From assembly GCA_021464415.1 (NCBI GenBank), contig CM038471.1, positions 75,994,414 through 76,058,413 on the forward strand: a stretch of 64,000 nt of DNA. The letters are read 5' to 3'. The notes beneath the pieces are model-generated. The model was given only the letters and a program-made list of their open reading frames with translations, was not told the DNA's origin and did no database searches. This DNA comes from Lonicera japonica (Eukaryota; Streptophyta; Magnoliopsida; Dipsacales; Caprifoliaceae). Of this stretch, positions 22,490-36,173 are shown piece by piece. The translations under genes and the position numbers were made by a program. Within the stretch, counting starts at the first letter, position 1. Each line of letters starts with the position of its first letter.

Positions 22490-24872
22490 TTTATGATGAT
22501 ACAAGATACTAGATACATATACACATGTGATGCATATACAAGCCGAAATCTAATTTAAAAAATAAAGAAAATAGTTAATACAATGATTAAAATTGTTTCT
22601 ATTAAGGTTCTACCCAAAGTATTAATATATTTATTTAAAAAAAAAATGAAAAATAATGACAGGAGTAACATAGAAAAATTATAATTTGGCATTCATAATC
22701 ACTTCCAAACACTTTGATTTTATATATAGCCTAGACGCCGAAACACATATACTAAATGTGCATATCTTTTTTAATACACGCGTATTATCTAATTTTGAAC
22801 ATGCAGCGCACTTATGGACATTTTGAAGCTAGGATTATCATTTAAACACAATTATACCCCTAATACACGAGATCATTCTCACTTTTCACTCCAAGCGGCC
22901 AAAACTGAACAGTGAAAACTAGGGCTAGTCACCAGAGCAAAATTGAAATATCGAAGCAATTAATAGTGTTGAAGACGAGTACAATGAGTTGGAAAATGAA
23001 GATGGAAGAGCAAAATTGAAATATCAGAGCAATTTTGGACTAAAGTGACAAACGACTGATACTTTGAGATTCAAATCGAGAAAATTGAAACAATTAAGAA
23101 CCAAAGTGAAACCTAAGGTAAACATTAAAGGACTAAGGGCGAATCCGAGATTTCTGTAAGGGGGTGGGCTATGTAAAAAGGGTATGCCAAAATTTAATTG
23201 AATAAGTGAATTATTAAAAAAATTATTATTGCAAATACTATATTTCATTACTATTATTTTTTTGCACACAAAAAAAAAGAAAAACAATTGGGGTATTACA
23301 CCTACGTTACTAATATGCTTCTTAAGAATAAATATGTTGACAAATAACAAATCAAATTTTATCATGAAAATTTCAACATTAATAGTATTGAACATTTAAA
23401 GGTGTTAATAGAATCATAATTATTTGTGCGAAAAAATAGAGCAGGTATATTTCGCCCACATAGTCAAATGATTGATGAAATGACTGGAATAATAATGAAT
23501 TGAATTAAGAAAGATAAGGATGTATAGAGGATGTTCGTTCTATATAAAAATATGGGTTAATCATCCTCTTGTGAATAGAGTTAGGAGGTAGGACTGCTTT
23601 GTATTATAATGGATAAGTTTGTATTAGAAGCTATCACTATCTCTCTAGTTATTCTATTCTCCCAATATCACAATAAAAATATTGCTAAGCCGCTCAGAGT
23701 CCAAATTTCCTATATTAGGAGTTATGTCGTGTGCTTTCGAGATTTATTCTTTTGTGTCTTTCTCTTGTAATAAAAGCTTGATTGCCTAATTATTTCTTAG
23801 TTATTGTCGGGTTATCTTGGTTGTTGAGGGAATTAAATACTTCCCGTATATATTTGATACAAAATAGATGTGCGGGGGAGCTCTGTAGAGCAGGTCGAAA
23901 GCCATCCTTCATCTTCACTAATTCTGATGTTGCTTCTCCATGGATTTTTGTGCATTAAATGTAGTTGGTATGCATTTAATGAAGTTGAGGAAGGTTCTGC
24001 GCCACCTGTAGGGTTGGCGATAGTCTCCCATACTTCTGTCAAGCACTATGACAAAGTGGTTATACGTTGATGATTCTAGCTCGGCGAAAGGCCCCTGGAG
24101 GTTAGGCTTCATAGGCTTATGACCTCAAGTGCATAAGGGACGCTGTTTCAACATTCTTACGAGCTCCTTTTGATGCGCAGATTTGAAAACATACCTCTTA
24201 GTTCTGTTTTCTCATTTCGACAGTAATATCCATGTGTCTTCCTATGATTGGTCCACTGGTAAAACAACTATTTTACGTCGTCAATAATCAATATTTAAAG
24301 TTAGTTATAAATTTAACTTTAAGTAGTATTATATTTAAAATTTAACATAAATACCTAAAATGAAGATAAGATAAAGGGTTAGTAAAAAAATGAGAAAAAA
24401 CAAAAGATAAAAGAAATGGGATAAAGAGGATATTAGAATAAAAATTTATATGAAATGGAGGATTTGATCTCATAATTTCTTACTTAATTTAGAAATCACT
24501 TACCACCTTAATTACAAGATTTTTATAAACAATAACCTTTCTATGATTAATGAACTTATAATTTATAATGGGCTGGGCCAAGCTTGTATCAATATTCTAA
24601 TTAACATGGGGAAAAAATGTTTAGCAGTGAGGTATAGCCCCCTAGATTTGTCCGTGTAAATTACTTTCTTTAGAATTAATTATTATAAAAAAAATGTTAT
24701 ACGTTTAATTTTTGTACAAATATTTTTTTAATATAAATTGACATGGCACTATTTTAAATAAAGAGATGGACTAGATATATAATACATTTGAATTTTTTTT
24801 TGTTTGCTATATCAAATTGATGTATTTTTTTTTGCCTAGCTTGATTTTAGTATCACATAATATCTAGACTAA
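22490..24872. other. No recognisable gene; degraded repeats
   Basis: Bases 23130-23180 contain a GGGCGAATCCGAG motif like the ends of CAGAGGCGGA-type hAT repeats, but no partner end. Bases 23530-24200 look like decayed LTR-retrotransposon sequence, without a diagnostic motif. No splice-supported coding sequence is seen. Confidence 0.3.
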
Positions 24873-25234
24873 GGAGTTGTTCACTTGGCACTTAAATTTA
24901 AAAATTTAAATTTTTTAGATTTAATTGGTTTAAAAAGTTGTTTAGTAACCTAAAAAATTAAGTGATCACTTAATTTTTACCACTTAAAACTTAAAATTTT
25001 AGGTGGCAACTTTTCTACTTAAATCTAAAACTTAATTTTAAAAGGTATAAAATGTCAATTTTACCCTCTATCTTTTAACAAAATTACACAGCCAAACAAA
25101 TGCTCCATTTCTGAAGGGAAACAACCTTCAGTTTGAAGAATTGTACACCTGTTTCACGGGTCTTTCGATCCACCTTGGCTTTTGTCAAATTTCGTAAAAA
25201 GTGTATCAAACACAAATGACAAAACGGTCAAAGA

Positions 25235-25366
25235 TATGCTTACGCCTTGGTGAAGGTGGTAGAGATACCACGGTTGAAAGAGTTGCTTGGTAGGGTTAGT
25301 GAGGAAAAGTACATGAGATTGGAGGAAGGGGTGAGGGCTGTGAGGAGGCATTTTGTGTTAGATTAG
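25235..25366 (+). pseudogene. GT47/exostosin-like C-terminal gene fragment
   Basis: The plus-strand frame around 25250-25363 reads VVEIPRLKELLGRVSEEKYM followed by RLEEGVRAVRRHF, then a stop at 25364. This resembles the C-terminus of plant GT47 (exostosin, MUR3-like) glycosyltransferases, where an IPxL...I/V...EEKY...VRRHF pattern is usual. No catalytic domain lies upstream. It is an isolated fragment inside a candidate Harbinger-like element, consistent with gene capture or an old pseudogene. Confidence 0.45.
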
Positions 25367-25478
25367 CTGGCTATATATATATATATATATTTTTTTTTTT
25401 TTTGAGAAATTCAAGAGATCGGTATGGATAACTGAGCTTTGGATTGGGTTTTGAATCACCGAAAAATAGAGTTTTTCC

Positions 25479-25978
25479 TAGGGCCGGGAAAATAGAATCG
25501 AGAACCGAAGAACCGGTCCGGTTCGATTCTTGAAAATTTGCTATCTTTTTTAACGGTTCGGTTCTTGTTTATTTGTTAATGGTTCCGTTAACGATTCTTA
25601 GTATAATTTCTTTCCAATAACCGTTATTGAATTTTTCCTTCTAAGCTCTATTCCAATGCTTAGGAACCGAATCGTTAGAATCGTTAGAATCGTTAGAACC
25701 ATTAGAACCGTTATTTATTTCTAATAATCGTTAATATTTCAATTTTTTTCTTATTAACGGTTAACCAGTAAGCCGAAAGAACCGAATAACCGATAATATT
25801 TTAATTTTTCTTTTGTTAACGGTTAACCGATAAACCGGAAGAACCGAACCATTAGAATTGGTTCAATTTTTAAACGGTTCTTCACTTTTTTATACTTAGA
25901 ATCAAACCGTTATGATATAAACGGTTCGGTTAACGGTTTTTCCAAAATTGGTTAAAAACTGAACCGGTCCCAGCCCTA
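25479..25978. mobile_element. hAT-type non-autonomous element with GGTTCGGTT/AACCGAA words, 500 bp
   Basis: The perfect 8-bp TSD GTTTTTCC lies at 25471-25478 and 25979-25986. The inverted termini are TAGGGCCGGGA (left) and TAGGGCTGGGA (right, complement). The interior is built of GGTTCGGTT, AACCGAT, GAACCGTTAG and similar words, with four near-identical AATCGTTAG-type units at 25670-25710. No coding sequence. It is probably the youngest feature of this segment because its TSD is intact. Confidence 0.88.
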
Positions 25979-26208
25979 GTTTTTCCCGATGAGGGAAAAA
26001 TGTTGAGGAAGAAAGGCGGGTAGTTTTGAGAGGGAGAAAGATCATGAGTTGGAAAAAAGTGATTAAAATAAAATAATAAAGGCAAAATTGTAATACTAAA
26101 AAAATTTCAATTTTCAAATATGTTATATTCAAACAAACAATATTTTTTCAGATTTAAACAAAAAACTTTTTCAAATTTTAATTTTCAATTGTTTTACTAA
26201 ACGCGACC

Positions 26209-26700
26209 TAACTTTCGCATAATTTAACTAATTTTTATAATTGTTAAAATTTAACTTAGAAAAGTTTAACTAGAAATTATGTAGAAGGTCTTATTACACA
26301 TTGATTTTTACCAAAAATCCAATGAGTAATATTTTTTTGAATGAATGGCCTATTTTTAATTGGTGATTAGTGTAAGAGGCATATTTTGTTTTATATTTTA
26401 AATGAAAGTCTTTGAATAAATTTAAATATTATTTAATTAATAAAAACATGTTATATATTACCTAAATTACTCCCTTCTTATGAAATTTGCACAAAAAATA
26501 TGGACTGCAAAGTTCATATTGCAGTGAAATATGGATTGCAATATGAACTGCAAAATTTATATTGCAGTCTATATTTTAGCGCATATTGGTATTTTTTAGT
26601 TTATTTTAAGGGTTAGAATGTCATTTTGCAATGAAAAAAAAAACATATGTCATATTATTAATAAAATAAAAAATAAATCATTTATTTATAAAAAAATTAT
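26209..26700. other. AT-rich sequence upstream of ZDS
   Basis: No gene. A short inverted motif (ATATGGACTGCAAAGTTCATATTGCAG and related words, 26499-26575) forms local hairpins. Nothing else can be named. Confidence 0.3.
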
Positions 26701-26739
26701 TACGTGTAAAAATCTTTTACCAATAAAACTTTTTTTTTA

Positions 26740-27165
26740 ATTGTTCGAAGTTTTAATTAGCACTGATCCTTACCGGTTGACTTATATTTAGTAAGTTTGT
26801 CCGACAGCAGCACTATCAGTAGTGGTGGTGGTGGCGGCAACACTTCGCACTCATATACTCCAACCACATTTATATTAGTAAGTTAAACAATCGAATACGC
26901 AAAAGATGCATTTATTTAAAACCAAAAACAAACCAACACAAATATGCCTAACAATTTTTTAACTCTAGAGAGAAAATCTCTGCCCCCCTCTCTCTCTTAT
27001 GCTAACCAGACAAATCTCTCACTCCCAGCATCTCCTCTTCTTCAGATACTCTTATTCTTCTCACCTCAAAAAAAAAACACCTTTCGACTTCATTTCTCAC
27101 CAAGCCAACACACATTCTATTCATTTTCACTCAAATTGTGTTTACTTGCATAGTTAGTTAAATTC
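26740..27165 (+). promoter_or_regulatory. ZDS promoter and 5' UTR region
   Basis: The segment just upstream of the ZDS ATG at 27166 has a TATA-like TTTATATTAG near 26869. It also has a CT-rich 5' leader (TCTCTCTCTT at 26990, TCTCCTCTTCTTCAG near 27030), which is common in plant 5' UTRs. The transcription start is not fixed by sequence. Confidence 0.45.
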
Positions 27166-30100
27166 ATGGCTACTTCTTCTTCTCCTCCTCCCATCTGTTT
27201 TCCGGCCACCGGAAAATTGTCCACCGGTTTACGAAATCATTCTGCCGGATTAAGAATTTATGGTAGTCGCCGTCGGTTAGCCAGAACACGGAGATCGTTT
27301 GTTGTTCGGTCTGATTTGGACAGTAATGTTTCGGATATGAGTGTTAATGGTAATTTAATCATATTTTTTCTTTGAATTTTGTATTTATACATACGTGGAG
27401 TACTTAATTTGTATGTGTCTTTATATGTACTTAAGGTATATGTGATTTCTGTGTATATTGTTCTTTTTATTTTGGTATGAATTTAGGGTTCTATTCGTCA
27501 GTGTTAATGGTAATTAGGCATATTTCTCATTGAATTTTGTGTTTATACATGCCTGGAGTACTGAATTTATACGTGTATATATATATATTGTAGTTGAGAT
27601 ATATGTGAATTCTGTGTATATTGTTTTTGTATATTGGTATTAGGTATTAATTTAGGGTTCTATTCGGTAGTTATAAGTAATTTCAGAGTGGTTTTGAACT
27701 CTTATTTGCTAGAGTTTAATGTCAAATCTGTAGAATATGAAGTAACTTGGATGGAAATTGATTTTGAGATTGGATGAATTTGAAGGTAAAAAAAATATAT
27801 AGTAATTTGATTATGGTTTTCGTTGAATTTTGTATCTTTACATATGTAGAGTACAAAATTGATCTGTGTATAGCATTTATAATACATGCCACTCCTGTGT
27901 ATATTATTCTTGTATTTCGGTATGAATTTAGGGTTCTATTGGGTAGTTACTAGTTTTGTCACAGTGCTTTTGAAATTGTAGTTGGTGGAATTTAAAGTTA
28001 GAATGTGTATAATATGAAGTAACTTGGGTGGAAGTACAATATGAAATTGGCTGAATTTAAGTAAAAGGGCTATGCAAATGAGTGTTCTATTTATGCTATG
28101 AATGATATAACTAAGATATGGTTTGTGAGGCACTTGACTTGAAGGCACATGCCAAATAGTATACAGAGTTTAGTGTTTTCCACTAGATGATAAGATCTAG
28201 TGACCTTGTTTGCTCTCTCTATTTTTTCATTTATTTTAATTTTATAAATAATCACAGATTAGGACATTAGGTTGGTAGGTTTATCACTCTTCTTATTGCT
28301 TTTGTTATTGTTTTCATATTGTCCAGTTTTTCATAAACACGTCCTGAGTAAGCATATGATTCCTCTTATCACATTGTTAATCAAATTATTTAGTTTCCAT
28401 TTGAGTATTATCATTTTCGACAAATTAAAGCATTGAAGAACATAAGACTCAAATCATTGTTTTCTTTCCCTTGATTTCTCTGCAACAAACCAGATTGTAC
28501 TGCCTTTTCACTTTATTTTAGTTAATATCCAAATGTCTGCCACATAAGATTTAATTTCAAATCTTTTACTGCCTTTGTTTCTATCGAATGGGATGGAAGC
28601 TAAGTATTTGGTTGTGATGGGTATTTTTCCATGATAATGTGCTTAACATATTTGGGTTGACCAAGGAAATCCAAGTTTTCTTATATACTGTCCATTCTAG
28701 GTTTTGTTCCAAGTTAGTTGTAGGTAATATATTTTGATTAGTAGTTTCGCACATGAAAACAATTATGAAATGGTGTCCCAAACAGTAGCAATAATTATTA
28801 TTGCTATGTTTTGATAATTCTGGCATCTTATTTTTCTCATTGTTTATCTGAGTTTGCTATTATCAGTTTGAGGTTTTATTCTCACAAGTACAATTGGATG
28901 TTTAACTCGCAGCTCCAAAAGGGTTATTTCCACCAGAACCTCAACACTATCGGGGACCCAAGCTGAAAGTGGCTATTATAGGAGCTGGGCTTGCAGGCAT
29001 GTCAACTGCTGTGGAGCTTTTAGATCAAGGCCATGAGGTTCAGAATTCTCTTTTTATTTCCCCTCTTAATTCCTCACATATTTTCTTTAAGTACCACTTC
29101 TTGCAAAGTTGCGATGTCATTATCCCATTATGCTAACCATACTCTCCAATTTTCTAAAATAAGTAAATGATGCAGATTCTTAAAGAACACATTTTCAGCA
29201 GAGTAAACACAATTGTCATACGTTCTAGAGTAGAGTGGTGGGCACAATTGTTCATGCATAGCTTATTTCTTGGTAATTCAGTGATTTCTCATATTAGTAA
29301 ACTAGCTGACATGCATATTTTGGTTGTTACAGGTGGATATATATGATCAAAGATCTTTCATTGGTGGAAAAGTTGGTTCGTTTGTTGATAAACGTGGAAA
29401 CCACATTGAAATGGGACTTCATGTTTTCTTTGGTTGCTACAATAATCTTTTCCGTCTTATGAAAAAGGTGAAGACAACTTGCTTGAATACAGTTATAGAT
29501 ACTTGATGGTTGTCTGATGAAAATAAATCTGATAGTAGCTTTATATGTCTTGTATTGGTTGCAAATTACAGTATTTGACATTATACATGCATGGCCATGA
29601 AATCTAATCTGCAACACGAGGACCTTCTGTATTTCAGAATAAGCCAATAGTTCCTTAAACATCAACTTGCTTGTCCAACTTGTCAATTACCATAATAACT
29701 GCTTTATATATTTTTATAACGATACTTAAGAGGGAACATAACTTTTTCACGAGTTAAGGTAATTTGACATTGTGCAGTTGATTATGCATAAATGAAAAGA
29801 TATTATTATATATATAAAGCAGCCAGAAAAGGAGGATACGTCTCAGTATACAGGGTTCATACATGACCAAGGCCCTTTACACAAACAGCAAGGACTAAAC
29901 CCAATGCCCAAGAGGATTCTAAGCACAAAAATACTCCCCTAGCTAATGTTCTCCCCCCAAAAAATTGAAGAGGTATAATAGGCCCTGGATACACTCCATT
30001 AAACCAAAAGAAAAAAGACCTTCAAATGTTAAGAATGCGGAGTCCTTTCTCTCTCTCCTCTCTCCCTACCACATATTGCACAGCATAGCAGTAAGCTTTT

Positions 30101-33100
30101 GCAGAATCCATGCTCTTGTCCTTGGCATCACTCAATGACACCCCGCAGAATCCCTTAATGAAACTTTAAAACACTCTGGCGCAAAGTTCACCTCTATGTT
30201 TGGATGATATATAATAGGTTATTAGTAGTACTTGTTTCTTTTCTTTATGCATAATGGTTTATAAACCATGGGAAGCAATAGTCCTTGTGAAGCAACTAGC
30301 AAGAAGTGAGCTCTATTTAGTACTTGACTCTAAACTGTTTAGTCATCCACCCATTGAGGGCTACTAGCCTGTGAAGTTGTGAGATGTTAGTCCCACCTAG
30401 CGTTGTAATCTGATTGTTTTTTAAAGGAAATGTTTGTGCTTTTCTGAAAAAGCACATCATAAGTAGAGTTGCTAATTCTAATTTAAGAAAATGATTTCTG
30501 ATTTATTTTCTTTCATTTCCACTTAACTAGGTTGGTGCTGAAAAAAATCTGCTTGTGAAGGATCATACTCACACATTTGTAAACAAAGGGGGTGAAATTG
30601 GCGGTATGCGATGATGCTCCCTTTAGAATAAATTTAAAATACTATAATTCACAGTTTGATCTGACTTCTCACCTTTGATCTGTAAAATATTGTTTTACAA
30701 TAGTCTTATTTATTTGGAACGTCAATCACATCAGTCATTCTGATAAAAAATGTATACTTTCCACTGCAGACCTTGATTTTCGTTTTCCAGTAGGAGCACC
30801 ATTACATGGAATTAGTGCTTTCCTGTCTACAAATCAGCTTAAGGTAACCCTCTTCTAGGATGCGCTTCCTACTGTAATTGAATGTTAATTATCACTTCTA
30901 CGCGATCAGTTTTTACCTATTTCCATTCAAATAAATTCTCTGTTTAACAATTTTGCTCTATTGGCCATGCTATTTGTTAGTATGGATTGTTGTATTGCTT
31001 TTTGTAGATGGCTGGCTTTTTCATGTAGTCCTAATCTCAGGCTCTCATTTTTCTATCCTTTTTACACTGTCTCAAGACTGGTAGGCGCAGTTCAATGAAA
31101 AACATCTTAGTAGCATTGGTTCTTCAGTACAAGTTTTCATTCTGTCTGATTGTTTTTTGTTTTCCCCCAACTAATTTTCTATATCGCTCAGTCCTTAGAC
31201 TATAAAAGGATTTGAACTATATTCACTGGCCTCGTCTTCTCATTCAAATGTTAAATATACAATAGAAACATGCTGCTCTTTTTGATATCTTTGGTGACCT
31301 GGTCATAGCTGTGGTTGAATATCAATACTTTGAAATTCCATACAGACCGACCCCTTTCCCATGCATATAAATACTTAATTGATTCAAGTCTATAAACATT
31401 GCATTTGATTTTTTTCCTCCAATGCAAAAAGAATAAAAATAATGAAAATTTGCCTTTTTATGTTTTCAGCATGAGCCAAATAGTGCTCATGCTTTTTTTT
31501 TTTCTCTGTGGAAGGCCCATTTCATCTCATCATTTGCAGGTTTATGATAAAGCAAGAAATGCTTTGGCTCTGGCCCTCAGTCCAGTTGTACGCGCCCTTG
31601 TTGACCCAGATGGAGCAATGAAGGACATACGGAATTTGGATAGTGTAAGAAATGTGTCTTTCATCTAGTGCTCAAAATAGGGAGTTTTTTGTTTTCAAGG
31701 AGAGGACTTTTGATTGATTCCTTCTGTTGACATTACCTTTTACTGAAGGTCTTCTTTCTTTTTACATTTTTTACTTTTGAAAAACAGATAAGTTTCTCTG
31801 ACTGGTTCATGTCCAAAGGGGGCACACGCACAAGTATCCAGAGGATGTGGGACCCTGTTGCTTATGCTCTGGGGTTTATTGACTGTGATAATATCAGTGC
31901 CCGTTGTATGCTCACTATTTTCTCATTGTTTGCGACTAAGACAGAGGCTTCCCTTTTGAGAATGCTTAAAGGTTCTCCTGATGTTTATTTGAGCGGTCCC
32001 ATTAGAAATTACATCACAGAAAAAGGAGGAAGGTGAGAATGAATAAAGAAACTTCGTGTGATCATGATGGGATGATGCTTTTGACATTGTTCTCATGTAA
32101 TTGTTGATTTGATTTTTATTTATCTGGAACTTATTATCTGCTCGATCAGGTTCCACCTCAGGTGGGGATGCCGAGAAGTACTTTATGATAAAACTGCAGA
32201 TGGAGAGACATATGTCTCTGGGATTGCCATGTCAAAGGTACAATTCTTGTCAATCTTCCTTGTTCGATATTCGGGAGAGCAATGCTACACTTATTGGCTT
32301 CATTAACCTATTTTTCATACCGGATGCATTGATGGGTTATACATTCTCGAGATGCACAATTCATCAACGCACCCAGTATGATTTAACTGGTTGATAAAAC
32401 TGGTAAATTTTTTATTTTGCTACTCGGAAGCTATATTGCCTATTTGCTTCAAATTCAAGAATCAAACTTATTATTGCTAAGGTAGGGGACCAACCAATAG
32501 AACCATTGACAACCCATGAGTCAGGATTCAGTTACAAGTTAGGGGGCTTATTTGACTTTGCGGTTTGCACCCCCAACCCCATTTTATATGCAAAATAGAC
32601 TTACCACCTTCTTGTTATAATGGTTGGACTTTGCCCCCTCCATGTTGGGGAATCTTAAAAGAATTCCGTAAAATTGGGGTAAACCGAAAGATTAAGTTAA
32701 AAAATTTGACACTGCCCCCCATGTTTTACATTAGTTCTTGAGATCCCCCATATGCAGGGGGCAAAGTTTAATGATGAAAATTGGGGGTTAAGTCTGAACG
32801 ATAATCAGGAATGTCGATGTGCGAATTGGAAGATCAGAACACAAACTATAAAACCAATAACATCCACCTACTATTGCGACTCCAGAAAGAACCCACCAAG
32901 CACAAAGCTTTTGAAGTCAAAGGAATGGCAATAGGTTGGTAAAAACAGACCAGATAATAGGCTTTGATTCGCATTAAGAACAGCGCGCGAACTCATAAAA
33001 GCCCTCATTTGGGCCACTAGGAGTCTAAGAGTGCTAAGTGCACAAAAGTTCAAGTGAGGGATCGCGCCAATGTGGGACCTGAGTTTCCCTAAGCCAGGTT

Positions 33101-36100
33101 ATAAGAAAAACTATATGAAGGAAGCAATGAATTTTTTCATCTTTCCCAAGAGAACCCAAAACTAGGCTCCTTGAACCTTATCCAAAGTACAAGCCAGTCA
33201 TAAAATCGAAATTCACCCGAAAGCTCATCCTTTTGAGGACCAAAACAGCCAATGCACAGGATACTGAGCCTTTTGAGACCACAAGTTGGCTGAGTCCTTG
33301 AAACCCATTTTCAAGCATAGCAGCAACACAAAGGCTAAGCATGGTTTAATCATACCGTTTGAACCTTCAAGATGAATTTGTTCTCATCAGGTTAGAAAGG
33401 GCCAAGCCTAAAGAACATCATAACTAGGCCAAGCGTTATTCTGCAGGGACAATCCTCTTGAACCTGGGATATAGTAGTTGAGCACTGCATTCATTTGTGT
33501 ATAATACTATATCATTTAGCTCATTTATTGCATCCAATGCTTTCTGTAACAACCAGCCTTTCTGCTGTTAAGTCGTTCTTCTACTACTAATCGCCCCAAA
33601 AATTCTTTGATGATTGAGAACCAATGCTTCTCTCCCTCTTCTTTATTTTTTTTTCAGGCTACTCAAAAGAAAATCGTGAAAGCAGATGCTTATGTGGCTG
33701 GTTTGTAGTTCCCTTTCGTTGTACATCTAAATATACTTTTTTCCGCTATTAAGGTGCGTTAAATTCTCTGAAGCCATTACATTCACTGACAGCCTGTGAT
33801 GTCCCTGGAATTAAAAGATTAGTACCACCAGAGTGGAGGCAGTGGGAGTTGTTTGAAAATATCTACAAACTAGATGGAGTCCCCGTTGTCACAGTGCAAC
33901 TTAGATACAATGGCTGGGTCACAGAGTTACAGGATTTAGAGCGATCAAGGTAAGCCTGGTTCACTGCATTTATTGGTGTAGATGTTAATTAGTATGAATT
34001 TTGGCTCAGTGGTCTAATCACTTGTCATTCACTAGTGGAACTCCATGGCATTTTTAGCCAATGTTGTCAAAACATGTATCAGATCTGTAACATTTTCGCA
34101 TAACATAGGATACACTTTGATTTTCATAATAGTAGTGTAGTCCCTATATATGTGTGTAAGAATAAAGTAAATAGTAATTCTTTAAATATTTGGTAAAGTT
34201 CTATGCGCTAGAAACTATATAATTTATTGATATATATTAGGGATTCTTCATAAAAAATGTTGAAAAGAGAACCTCCACAATTCTATTAAAAGGGGTCTTT
34301 CTTGTCTTTCGATTCTCTCCTTTTTGCACAAATTATTCTGTATAGTGTGTATCTTATGGTATGTTATCGTTCGTAAGATATGGACAACGCATCGTAACAT
34401 ACAGTAAAAAAATTGATAAACTTCGTCTTATCTTAGTGGTTTAGGTCAATATTCTATCATATCGTGCATGGCAAGATATTGACCACAATATTTCAGCAAC
34501 TTTCTGCTTTGTAAATTTTCAGGCAATTGCGGCAAGCTGCGGGGTTGGATAATCTCCTCTATACCCCGGATGCAGATTTCTCTTGCTTTGCAGATCTGGC
34601 ACTGACGTCTCCTGAAGATTACTATCGGGAGGGAGAAGGCTCATTGCTCCAGTACGGAAAATTTATTGTTTTTCTTTTCGATGTTGTTAATACTGTCATG
34701 CTTATTGTTGTTGATAGGGTATCTGTGAAATAATCAGAGCTGTATCTTCTTTTTCGTCTGAAAACAATTTCTAATTTTTTCTCTATTTTTTCTCCATGCA
34801 GATGTGTGCTTACTCCCGGTGATCCGTACATGCCTTTACCAAATGAGGAAATCATCAGAAGAGTAACTGATCAGGTTAGTACCATTTTACGTAAGATCCC
34901 TGCATTTATTTTTCAACTTTGTCAACAATCTGGGCCTCCGTATTATTTCCTTACAACACTGTATCTGCAACTCATAAGTCTTTGATTGCAAGTGTAATAC
35001 AATGACGAGCAAGCGTACTGCCAAAATCCTGAAATAAAATCAATATTAATAAGAAAAAAAAAAGGAAGGAGGAGGAAGAGATCTAGAACACAGATGTAAG
35101 CCTAAACATTGACATACTCCTGCATAATGTGCCAAAGAACTTTAGAAATGATATCCTCTTTCTCTTTCTTTTTTTAATCTAATTTGTTTCTTCTTATTAG
35201 GTTCTGTCATTATTCCCATCTTCCCAAGGATTGGAAGTTACATGGTCATCTGTGGTCAAAATTGGGCAATCTTTGTACCGTGAGGGACCTGGTAAAGATC
35301 CATTTAGACCTAATCAGAAGACACCTGTGAAGAACTTCTTCCTTGCTGGCTCCTATACGAAACAGGTGACCTCCTCTTTGATGCAATGTGTGAGCTAGGG
35401 TTCCACCAGAAGAAAATGATTTAATCATGAATTTTTGCTTAAATCAATGGAAAATCTTTTTTGTGGCAAATGCACGGTTTTAAAAATTCTATGCATTTTC
35501 AAGAACCCTTACTACTCAATCTTTCTGCAAGTAATGGCTATCTATTGAGTAGTGGTACCTTGTACGTTTTATTCGCTTGCATGGCAAAACTGCATAAAGA
35601 TTACTTAACATCGTAACCCCAGGTTAAACAAAATTTGAAAAGACATGAAAATGAGGAAAAAATTGGAAAATTATTGAAGACACCATAAATTTTTGAGAAG
35701 TTGGAAAACAAGATCTGTGTTTTGGCGAGATATCATCCTTTTTTTTTTTTCTCTTTTCTCATGAAAAAATGTTCTTATCTGCCATACAAAGAATTTTATT
35801 CAATGGAAAAATTGAAAAAGTAATAGAACATTTCACCAAATTACTCATTTCTTTTTCCAACTTCTCGTATATTTAGTAGTATTTCCAATCATCTTCCAAC
35901 TCTTTTTTTTTTTGTGGAATTTCGGTGACAATGGTCTTTCTATTTCTGTGAGAAATGAAATTGGCAATAAAAAAATACTTGCTATAATTAAAGCGGTTGA
36001 CATTAAATTTACAGGATTATATAGACTCCATGGAAGGAGCAACTCTTTCAGGAAGGCAAGCTTCTGCATACATATGTGATGCGGGTGAAGAATTGATGGC

Positions 36101-36173
36101 TTTACAAAAAGAATTAGCTGCAATTTTATCCCAAGATCTTATTTATAACACAGACGAGTTGACCCTTGTCTGA
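27166..36173 (+). CDS. ZDS: Zeta-carotene desaturase (chloroplastic), 14 exons, intact
   Basis: This enzyme desaturates zeta-carotene through neurosporene to (pro)lycopene in plastids, using FAD and passing electrons to plastoquinone. Exons: 27166-27349, 28913-29037, 29333-29467, 30531-30603, 30770-30843, 31540-31644, 31788-32032, 32150-32237, 33658-33700, 33793-33949, 34523-34651, 34802-34874, 35201-35365, 36015-36173. All introns are GT-AG and in phase, giving 584 residues, the usual family length. Residues 1 to about 60 are Ser/Arg-rich, like a transit peptide. The Rossmann FAD motif GAGLAG is at 85-90. Family blocks follow: [56 protein letters not shown], and the C-terminal FAD block [19 protein letters not shown]. 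One small difference is Asp108 where relatives often have Glu. No disruption was seen. Introns 3 and 8 hold repeat insertions. Likely a functional gene. Confidence 0.97.
29815..30220. repeat. Possible dispersed repeat in ZDS intron 3
   Basis: After a short TA-rich stretch, the sequence from about 29818 (AGCCAGAAAAGGAGGATACG) has higher GC and a style unlike the surrounding intron. It resembles 3' ends of plant retroposons, but I found no TSD or coding motif. Confidence 0.25.
32551..32812. repeat. Diverged MITE-like repeat in ZDS intron 8 (same family as 52781-53005)
   Basis: It shares blocks with the element at 52781-53005: ACTTTGC near its left side, and GAGAT-CCCC-ATGCAGGGGG followed by AAGT-AATGAT-AAA and TAAGTCT near 32739-32795. 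The right terminus seems lost. It lies inside an intron and does not touch the exons. Confidence 0.5.
32813..33600. other. Rest of ZDS intron 8, probable unidentified insertion
   Basis: Bases 32820-33480 have higher GC than neighbouring introns and no similarity I can name. This makes intron 8 (1,420 bp) the longest after introns 1 and 3 and may mark an old insertion. Confidence 0.25.

Larger units (their letters stand above)
24873..26208. mobile_element. Candidate Harbinger-like element with captured sequence, about 1.34 kb
   Basis: The ends GGAGTTGTTCA (left) and, on the complement, GGTCGCGTTTA (right) are weak inverted termini flanked by TAA on both sides (24870-24872 and 26209-26211). 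That is the 3-bp TSD of PIF/Harbinger elements. Subterminal AT-rich stretches are roughly inverted. The element would contain a glycosyltransferase-like fragment and a younger hAT element. A 3-bp TSD carries little information, so this is tentative. Confidence 0.35.

Noticed and set aside
23120..23460. Another CAGAGGCGGA-type hAT element
   Set aside because: Only one end motif (GGGCGAATCCGAG) is visible and flanks show no 8-bp duplication.
35640..35890. Possible MITE in ZDS intron 13
   Set aside because: Loose inverted AT-rich words only; no clear termini or TSD.
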